Of a DNA stretch of 7,714 nt, positions 1 to 4,184 are shown piece by piece; position 1 is the first letter of the stretch; each line of letters begins with the position of its first letter. Location of the stretch: positions 1-7,714 of the forward strand of contig JAIROF010000212.1 in assembly GCA_031257655.1 (NCBI GenBank), in the 5' to 3' direction. Both the position numbers and the translations under genes were made by a program. A model generated the notes under the pieces. The model saw only the letters and a list, made by a program, of their open reading frames with translations, did not search any database and was not told where the DNA came from. The DNA comes from Prevotellaceae bacterium. GTDB taxonomy: Bacteria > Bacteroidota > Bacteroidia > Bacteroidales > UBA932.

Positions 1-716
1 CCGCTGGTCAGGTCGTCGAGCATCACGGGCGAAATGCCGGTGATGAACGTGCGGTAAACCACCGACGATTTGGTAGCCGCCTTGACACATTCGTAGAAAT
101 CGCGCACCATACCGTTTGCTTTCACCATCGTTTTGTAGAAGCTCTCTCCCTTTATTGTCCCCATGGCGATAAGGTCGTTGGCAAAGTGGTCGTATTCGTC
201 AACGATGAGGTAGATGCGCAGTCCGCATTGGGACACGGCGTCAAAGGCTATTTCCAGCGCGCCAACGCCGGGGTCTTTTTCATCAATCTTCCGTATGAGC
301 TGTGGAGCGTTTGGTATGAGCTTGCCGTTCATACCCAAAAACAAGCAGACGGAGTCCTGTACTTTTTGGGAAAAGGAGCGCCTAAATTCCTCCTCGCCAC
401 CCGTATCTAAGCCCGAAAAATCGAACTCCATAATAGCGAAGCTGTTTCTTTCGGGCGTTGGATGCTTGCCGATATACAGGCTGCCGAACAATTGCTCAAA
501 TTCATCCTTGTAGCTGATGTTGTAGTAGTAGTACAGCATCTTGAAGAATAAGCTCTTCCCAAACTTGCGCGGGCGAATGAAGAAGTGGCTCGGGTTGGAT
601 TCATCTTCCAGCTTCGCAATAAACCGCGTCTTGTCCACGTAGGCATAATTATTGAGCATGATATGCCTGAAATCCGATATGCCGTAGGACAGGCGCTTGA
701 ATGCTTTTGTTTCCAT
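1..716 (-). CDS. AAA-ATPase-like family protein, probable C-terminal PD-(D/E)XK nuclease domain beyond window (partial)
   Basis: This is the N-terminal part (238 complete codons, ATG at 716-714) of a protein that runs off the left edge. The reading frame is open throughout. It begins METKAFKRLSYGISDF, followed by a YVDKT segment near residues 26-30, which is typical of the AAA-ATPase-like (PF09820) family. A P-loop variant FIRPRKFGKSL lies at residues 46-56, and the Walker B-like IYLIVDEYDHF at 168-178 carries the D173/E174 pair. RTFITGISPV at 222-231 fits the conserved strand that follows Walker B. Family members are usually 500-600 residues and often end in a PD-(D/E)XK nuclease-like domain (PF08011), which would lie outside this window. 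They are abundant and multi-copy in Bacteroidota, with no settled function; defence or mobile-element roles have been suggested. A good promoter lies 25 nt upstream. Family assignment is firm, function is not. Confidence 0.88.
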   Translation of the reverse strand, partial: METKAFKRLSYGISDFRHIMLNNYAYVDKTRFIAKLEDESNPSHFFIRPRKFGKSLFFKMLYYYYNISYKDEFEQLFGSLYIGKHPTPERNSFAIMEFDFSGLDTGGEEEFRRSFSQKVQDSVCLFLGMNGKLIPNAPQLIRKIDEKDPGVGALEIAFDAVSQCGLRIYLIVDEYDHFANDLIAMGTIKGESFYKTMVKANGMVRDFYECVKAATKSSVVYRTFITGISPVMLDDLTS

Positions 717-740
717 CTCGTAAAAAGTTAGGTGTGTGCA

Positions 741-768
741 CAAAGGTACGCTTTTTTCCCGGAAACAA
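741..768 (-). promoter_or_regulatory. Bacteroidota-type promoter for the AAA-ATPase-like gene
   Basis: Read on the minus strand, TACCTTTG (748-741) matches the TAnnTTTG -7 consensus. A TTG (768-766) lies 17 nt upstream of it and can serve as the -33 box. The expected transcript start leaves a short leader of about 20 nt before the ATG at 716, and that leader has no strong Shine-Dalgarno sequence. Confidence 0.65.
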
Positions 769-1005
769 CCTTGAGTCCACTTTCAGGCCGAAAAATAGCT
801 CTGCCCCAACGGATTTAGCGCAAGCGCATTCATTTTTTGCGTGTAAACCAATACCTCAAAGTAGCATAGGGTTTTACCCTATACTCGGCGATTTGCCAAT
901 GGAGCGTAGCGCAGCGGTTGGGCTTCCAGCCCTTCCCGAAACAAATTTTCCGCCGATATTTGCATGACAAGCTGCGTTCGCAAGACAAGATGAGGCTGCG
1001 TAGGC

Positions 1006-1043
1006 AAAAGTTTCTGAGAAATATAAAAGTTTCTGAGAAATAT
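1006..1043. repeat. Perfect 19-bp tandem duplication containing palindromic boxes
   Basis: AAAAGTTTCTGAGAAATAT occurs twice with no gap (1006-1024 and 1025-1043). Each copy contains the 11-bp palindrome TTTCTGAGAAA, symmetric about its central G. The array stops one base before the -33 box of the DUF3127 promoter. Two symmetric boxes 19 bp apart, just upstream of a promoter, are laid out like a pair of operator or activator sites. A simple slippage duplication would look the same. Confidence 0.75.
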
Positions 1044-1044
1044 T

Positions 1045-1074
1045 TTTGAAACAAAAAAACACTTTGTATCTTTG
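1045..1074 (+). promoter_or_regulatory. Bacteroidota-type promoter for the DUF3127 gene
   Basis: TTTG at 1045-1048 (-33) and TATCTTTG at 1067-1074 (-7, TAnnTTTG) are separated by 18 nt. The start should fall near 1080, giving an A-rich leader of about 20-25 nt before the ATG at 1104. The 19-bp tandem repeat abuts the -33 box. Confidence 0.75.
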
Positions 1075-1103
1075 TAGCCATCAAAATTAAATCAAACAAA
1101 ACT

Positions 1104-1490
1104 ATGGAACTAAAAGCCAAGCTAACCCAGCTGCTACCCCTGCAAACGGGCGAGGGACGAAACGGCCCCTGGAAGAAACAGGAAATCATCGTGGAGACCG
1201 ACGGACAATACCCCAAAAAGGTCTGCTTCCCGCTCTGGGGCGACAGGATAAACCCCAACATCCTCGTTGTGGGCAACACCTTAAACGTTTCATTCGACGT
1301 AGAAAGCCGCGAGTTTAACGGACGCTGGTATACCGACCTGCGCGTGTGGAAAATTGACCTCGTAGAGGAAGCCCATCCGGGAGCGGCTGCCGCTGCCGCA
1401 GCGCCGATAGCCGCGCCGCTGCCTCCTGCCGAAGGAGCGCCGCAAGCATTTGCCGCGAGCGAAGAAGGAAAAGATGATTTGCCCTTTTGA
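1104..1490 (+). CDS. DUF3127 family protein (SSB-like, OB-fold domain with acidic C-terminal tip)
   Basis: This 128-residue protein has the hallmarks of the DUF3127 family (PF11325), found mainly in Bacteroidota: GEGRNGPWKKQEIIVET at residues 16-32, FPLWGDRI at 42-49 and FNGRWYTDLRVWKI at 71-84. Residues 1-88 form a compact beta-rich unit compatible with an OB fold. Residues 89-118 are an Ala/Pro-rich, probably disordered linker with a run of seven alanines. The protein ends EEGKDDLPF, closely matching the DDDIPF-type tip by which bacterial SSB proteins recruit partner enzymes. By analogy it probably binds single-stranded DNA or another nucleic acid in the cytoplasm; that is inference. It has its own promoter, preceded by tandem palindromic boxes. 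It converges on cstA with a 97-nt gap and no clear terminator. The ATG at 1104 is the only sensible start. Confidence 0.88.
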   Translation: MELKAKLTQLLPLQTGEGRNGPWKKQEIIVETDGQYPKKVCFPLWGDRINPNILVVGNTLNVSFDVESREFNGRWYTDLRVWKIDLVEEAHPGAAAAAAAPIAAPLPPAEGAPQAFAASEEGKDDLPF

Positions 1491-1587
1491 GCTGCCTTGA
1501 GGAGGCTGTAGCCGGAGGTGTTGCTGCTTGCGCCCGTCGGGGGGCGATTGGCAGCGCAGAAAACGCCGTGCGCACCTGCGCTATGCG

Positions 1588-3012
1588 CTAAAGAATTCGG
1601 CTGCGCTTCGTTGATAAAATAAAAAGCAGCAGCATGGCCACCGTAAACACAGCTCCGCCAATGTAGGCGGGGGTATGTTGCAGCGCAAACCCTTCGGGGG
1701 CTATGAGCAGGTAGGTAGCGCACACCAGCGTCATGAATACTGCCGGAATGAGCGTAATCCAGTAGCAGCGCCTTTGCCGCACAAAGTACACGGTAGCGGC
1801 CCAGAGCGTGCAGGCGGCAAGCGTTTGGTTGCTCCACGCAAAGTACCGCCAGATGACGTCGAAGTTGATTTGCAGAAGCAAAAACACCATGCCGAAGATG
1901 GGCAGCGTAATGTACAGCCTGCTTTTGATGCTGCGCTGCCCCACGGCGGCCATGTCCGCAACGATAAGCCTTGCCGAGCGCAGCGCCGTATCGCCGGAGG
2001 TGATGGGCGCTACTACCACCCCCAGAATGGCCAGCAGCCCCCCTACGCGCCCCATCCACGTGTTCACAATGGCGTCGACCACCGGCGCGGCGTTGTTGCC
2101 GTGCGCCGCAAGGAACTCCTGCAACCCGCCTACCGACCCAAAAAAGCTCGCGGCAGCGGCAGCCCACGTCAGCGCCATAAGACCTTCGGCAACCATAGCG
2201 CCAAAAAAAATTCTCCGCCCCAGCGTTTCGTTCTTTATGCACCGCGCCATGAGGGGCGACTGCGTAGCGTGAAACCCCGATATGGCGCCGCAGGCTATGG
2301 AGATAAACAGCAGCGGGAAAATGGGGTACACCCCCGCGTCGGGGCGCATGTTGCCTATCCCCTGCGTAATTTCGGGAATAGGGGGGCGGTAGTAGAACAG
2401 CGAAAGCAAAACCCCAACGGCCATGAAGAGCAGCGCAGCCCCCAAAAACGGGTAAATACGCCCGATGAGCTTGTCGATGGGAAGAAGCGTAGCCAGCAGG
2501 TAGTAGACAAAAATAGCCCCTACCCAAAAGGCGGAGGTCAGGGCGTCGGGCGTGAAGTCTGCCAGCAAATTGGCAGGCCCGGCTATGAACACCGCCCCAA
2601 CCTGCAGCATGAGCAGCGCCGTAAAAACCCTGATTCCCTGCTTAAAAGGCTTCCCCATGTAGCGACCTACGGTTTCGGGGAGGCTCTCCCCGCCATGCCG
2701 GATGGAGAGCATCCCCGCGCAGTAGTCGTGCACCGCGCCGCCAAAGATGCACCCCAGCACAATCCACAAAAAGGCCGAAGCCCCGTACACCGCCCCCATT
2801 ATTGCGCCAAAAATTGGCCCAAGGCCGGCAATGTTGAGCAGCTGAATCAAAAAAATCTTCCACCACGGCAGCGGAACGTAGTCCACGCCGTCGTAACGGG
2901 TGTGCACGGGCGTAGGGCGCTTGGCGTCCACCCCGAAAATACGCGCTACCGCAGCGCCGTAAACAGCGTAACCCGCTACCAGCAGGAGCGCGCAAATTGT
3001 AAAGCTGTACAT
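1588..3012 (-). CDS. cstA: Carbon starvation protein CstA family transporter
   Basis: This is a 474-residue polytopic inner-membrane protein of the CstA family, whose characterised members take up peptides or pyruvate, often during carbon limitation. Motifs seen: PLPWWKIFLIQLLNIAGLGP at residues 48-66, GGAVHDYCAGMLSIRHGGES at 91-110, CGAISGFHATQSP at 241-253, and ITSGDTALRSARLIVADM at 337-354. Hydrophobic segments span nearly the whole length, starting with residues 4-22. It is the short form common in Bacteroidota; enterobacterial CstA is about 700 residues. The ATG at 3012 is preferred. A TTG one codon upstream would also be in frame but adds only one residue. The 3' end faces the DUF3127 gene. 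A GC-rich 7-bp stem (1553-1559 with 1576-1582) lies just past its stop but lacks a U-run, so termination is uncertain. Peptide or pyruvate as substrate cannot be told from sequence. Confidence 0.93.
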   Translation of the reverse strand: MYSFTICALLLVAGYAVYGAAVARIFGVDAKRPTPVHTRYDGVDYVPLPWWKIFLIQLLNIAGLGPIFGAIMGAVYGASAFLWIVLGCIFGGAVHDYCAGMLSIRHGGESLPETVGRYMGKPFKQGIRVFTALLMLQVGAVFIAGPANLLADFTPDALTSAFWVGAIFVYYLLATLLPIDKLIGRIYPFLGAALLFMAVGVLLSLFYYRPPIPEITQGIGNMRPDAGVYPIFPLLFISIACGAISGFHATQSPLMARCIKNETLGRRIFFGAMVAEGLMALTWAAAAASFFGSVGGLQEFLAAHGNNAAPVVDAIVNTWMGRVGGLLAILGVVVAPITSGDTALRSARLIVADMAAVGQRSIKSRLYITLPIFGMVFLLLQINFDVIWRYFAWSNQTLAACTLWAATVYFVRQRRCYWITLIPAVFMTLVCATYLLIAPEGFALQHTPAYIGGAVFTVAMLLLFILSTKRSRIL

Positions 3013-3091
3013 CAATCAAAATTCAAAATGTGGCGGCATCTATTGGCAAAAATTGCTATATTTGACGACACAAAATTAAACATTTTTTGGT
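3013..3091. promoter_or_regulatory. Divergent control region between cstA and the YhcH family gene
   Basis: The 79-bp gap holds a TATATTTG -7 box at 3057-3064 pointing right, towards the YhcH family gene. A TAATTTTG -7 box on the minus strand at 3078-3071 points left, towards cstA. Both match TAnnTTTG. Neither has a convincing TTTG -33 box at the usual 17-20 nt, so each promoter may need an activator. The two -7 boxes are only 6 nt apart, so polymerases at the two promoters should interfere. Confidence 0.45.
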
Positions 3092-3547
3092 ATGATAATC
3101 GACAACATAGCGAACGCGAAAAAATATTTTTCGCTCAACCCGCGCTTTGAAAAGGCGTTTGGATTTCTCACCGACAACGACCTGAGCACCTTAGAGGAGC
3201 GAACGTACGAAATTGACGGCGCCGAAGTTTACGCTACCTTCATGGTGCGGCAGGGAATTGCGCCGGAGGAGGCCAGGCATGAGGCGCACGACCGCTATAT
3301 TGACGTCCAGCTTTGCCTGAGCGGCGGCGAAACCTTTGGCTGGAGCTTCCGCCCCGACTGCAAAAACGTCGCAGCCGAATACAACCCGCAAAAGGACGTC
3401 ATCTTCTACGCCGACAAACCGGATACCTACGTGGCCATCAAGCCCGGACAATTTGCCGTTTTCTTTCCCGAAGATGCGCACGCGCCGCTGGTAGGCTGCG
3501 GCGAAATTAGGAAGGTGGTGGTAAAGGTGCTCGCAGAGGGGGCGTAG
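3092..3547 (+). CDS. YhcH/YjgK/YiaL family protein (DUF386, EbgC-like)
   Basis: This 151-residue protein belongs to the YhcH/YjgK/YiaL family (PF04074), a cupin-like beta-barrel fold. HEAHDRYIDVQ at residues 63-73 is the signature, with likely metal ligands among H63, E64 and H66. FFPEDAHAP at 124-132 (H130) and the strand KVVVKV at 141-146 complete the barrel. Full length is about 150 residues in the family, so this copy is complete. Relatives sit in sialic-acid (YhcH) and other sugar operons, and EbgC is the small subunit of a beta-galactosidase, so a role on a sugar or sugar anomer is likely, but the exact reaction is not established. No sugar-catabolic gene is next to it here; its neighbour is the divergent cstA. 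It starts at the ATG at 3092 and is closed by a strong terminator 33 nt after its stop. Confidence 0.92.
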   Translation: MIIDNIANAKKYFSLNPRFEKAFGFLTDNDLSTLEERTYEIDGAEVYATFMVRQGIAPEEARHEAHDRYIDVQLCLSGGETFGWSFRPDCKNVAAEYNPQKDVIFYADKPDTYVAIKPGQFAVFFPEDAHAPLVGCGEIRKVVVKVLAEGA

Positions 3548-3579
3548 CGGCGGCATGCCGCCTGCACCCTCCACCTGGC

Positions 3580-3618
3580 GCAAAAAAACCAAAAGGTAGC
3601 ACCTTTTGGTTTTTTTGC
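3580..3618 (+). terminator. Strong intrinsic terminator after the YhcH family gene
   Basis: A perfect 18-bp stem (3580-3597 with 3601-3618) has an AGC loop. The right arm contains ACCTTTTGG followed by a run of seven T. The left arm carries the matching seven A, so it could also stop minus-strand transcription. It lies 33 nt beyond the stop of the YhcH family gene. Confidence 0.88.
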
Positions 3619-3690
3619 TTGGGGAAAAGCGCACGGAGAGCAGGCATCTGGGCAGTCCCGCATGGGACGGCACTTGAAAACGTCTGTGAT

Positions 3691-3766
3691 TGTGCCATTT
3701 GACAAATTTACAAAATTTTGCCCTTGCAAAATTTTGTAAATGTCTGGAACAGTGTCAAATGGCACA
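3691..3766. repeat. 76-nt nested palindrome (MITE- or hairpin-like element)
   Basis: The outer arms TGTGCCATTTGACA (3691-3704) and TGTCAAATGGCACA (3753-3766) are perfect 14-bp complements. Inside them, TTTACAAAATTTTGC (3707-3721) and GCAAAATTTTGTAAA (3726-3740) form a perfect 15-bp stem with a CCTT loop. The junction is asymmetric, with 2 nt on the left and 12 nt on the right. No U-run follows, so it is not a standard terminator. It could be a miniature inverted-repeat element, a protein-binding site or a structured RNA. Confidence 0.8.
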
Positions 3767-3824
3767 AACGAGATATGGTCATTTTGACGCTCTGCGTAGC
3801 ATGAGTTAACCTCATACAGTGCTA

Positions 3825-3852
3825 TTCATAGCACCTCAAAAAAAGAATTAGC
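3825..3852 (+). repeat. 28-nt dispersed repeat, left copy
   Basis: This 28-nt string, which starts TTCATAGCACCTC, is present as an exact reverse complement at 7589-7616. Its core is a run of seven A flanked by CACCTC and GAATTAGC. In this copy the first ten bases also form the right half of a GTGCTAT/ATAGCAC hairpin (3819-3834), a structure absent from the other copy. Similarity stops abruptly on both sides. Confidence 0.9.
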
Positions 3853-3907
3853 GCGCCCAACGCTCGACGGTACGCCATACCCCGCCCTAACCCCCTGGAC
3901 AAAAGCC

Positions 3908-4120
3908 ATGCTGCTCCGCCGGCACCGGCAAGACCCGGTGAGCAGCAAGGAAGCAGACAGGAACAACGTCATCTATAGCCTCCTTCAGCACAACCGCAGC
4001 CCCTTTATCGACCATCCCGAGCTGGCGGAGTACGTTTGGGGCGATAGCGTTGGCGCCGCATGGGGAAATGCAGCGGACAGGGATGATTGCGGCAGGCGTT
4101 GGCAACAAAAAAACCGCTGA
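3908..4120 (+). pseudogene. C-terminal remnant of a Bacteroidota endonuclease I
   Basis: The frame from 3908 reads RRHRQDPVSSKEADRNN and then HNRSPFIDHPELAEYVWG. This matches what I recall of the C-terminal region of extracellular endonuclease I (PF04231), typically WHxxDPVSxKExxRNxAI followed by GNRNPFIDHPEY or a close variant. Similarity may extend a few residues upstream of the ATG (TPWTKAMLL from about 3893). The catalytic His and Asn region of the family, which lies well N-terminal to this, is absent, and the upstream DNA is repeat sequence. A full-length enzyme is some 250 residues or more, whereas only about 45 recognisable residues remain. The frame then runs on through the terminator stem and stops at 4118-4120. 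I read it as a truncated gene relic; a translated 70-residue peptide with catalytic activity is unlikely. Confidence 0.72.
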
Positions 4121-4143
4121 GCCGGACTTGGCTCAGCGGTTTT
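4110..4143 (-). terminator. Intrinsic terminator downstream of pnp (possibly bidirectional)
   Basis: A perfect 14-bp stem (4110-4123 with 4130-4143) contains CCGCTGAGCC and GGCTCAGCGG around a 6-nt loop. Read on the minus strand it ends in a run of seven T, giving a strong terminator about 40 nt past the pnp stop. On the plus strand the T-run is four, so it may also stop rightward transcription across the nuclease remnant. Confidence 0.88.
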
Positions 4144-4150
4144 ACGTAGA

Positions 4151-4180
4151 AATGCAGAATGCAGAATGCAGAATGCAGAA
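4151..4180. repeat. Heptanucleotide tandem repeat (AATGCAG, four copies)
   Basis: Four perfect AATGCAG units (4151-4178) plus two further matching bases lie 5 nt beyond the pnp stop codon, between the stop and the pnp terminator. The unit is not a multiple of three. The array would sit in the 3' untranslated RNA of pnp. Confidence 0.9.
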
Positions 4181-4184
4181 GTTG

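Larger units (their letters stand above)
717..1103. other. Noncoding gap with divergent promoters and possible decayed repeat DNA
   Basis: This 387-nt gap separates two divergent genes. Apart from the two promoters and the tandem repeat listed separately, the clearest structure is a perfect hairpin at 866-882: ATAGGGT, a TTT loop, then ACCCTAT. A weaker hairpin (GGGCT TCC AGCCC) lies near 928-940. The short words CGGCGAT and CCGCCGAT recur around 886 and 951, each followed by a TTTGC-like string. No open frame here resembles a protein I recognise. The texture suggests a degenerate dispersed intergenic repeat, but one copy cannot prove that. Confidence 0.4.
3619..3907. other. Repeat- and hairpin-rich noncoding stretch
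   Basis: No gene is recognisable here apart from the open frame leading into the nuclease remnant. The stretch holds a GTCCC GCAT GGGAC hairpin (3655-3668), a 76-nt nested palindrome (3691-3766), ATGAG TTAAC CTCAT (3801-3815), GTGCTAT TC ATAGCAC (3819-3834) and a 28-nt repeat (3825-3852) that recurs inverted near the right end. Such packing of palindromes is typical of decayed or miniature mobile DNA or dispersed intergenic repeats. The stretch follows a strong terminator and is probably transcriptionally quiet. Confidence 0.55.

Noticed and set aside
186..646. Several short frames on both strands inside 186-646
   Set aside because: All overlap the continuous open frame of the AAA-ATPase-like protein, which alone carries recognisable motifs.
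830..2527. Minus-strand open frame of 565 codons overlapping cstA and the DUF3127 gene
   Set aside because: It is out of frame with cstA and antisense to the DUF3127 gene, and it continues through the noncoding gap. The composition is that of a shadow frame.
3013..3015. TTG start for CstA one codon upstream
   Set aside because: The adjacent ATG at 3012 is the normal choice and the difference is one residue.
1675..3150. Plus-strand open frame of 491 codons opposite cstA
   Set aside because: Antisense to a recognisable membrane transporter. The translation is basic and low in hydrophobic residues with no domain, and it overruns the cstA/yhcH promoter gap.
3427..3765. Minus-strand 112-codon frame spanning the nested palindrome and the end of the YhcH family gene
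   Set aside because: It is antisense to a supported gene, passes through the terminator stem and has no domain.
4151..4180. CRISPR-like array
   Set aside because: The unit is only 7 nt, with no spacers and no cas genes. It is a simple tandem repeat.
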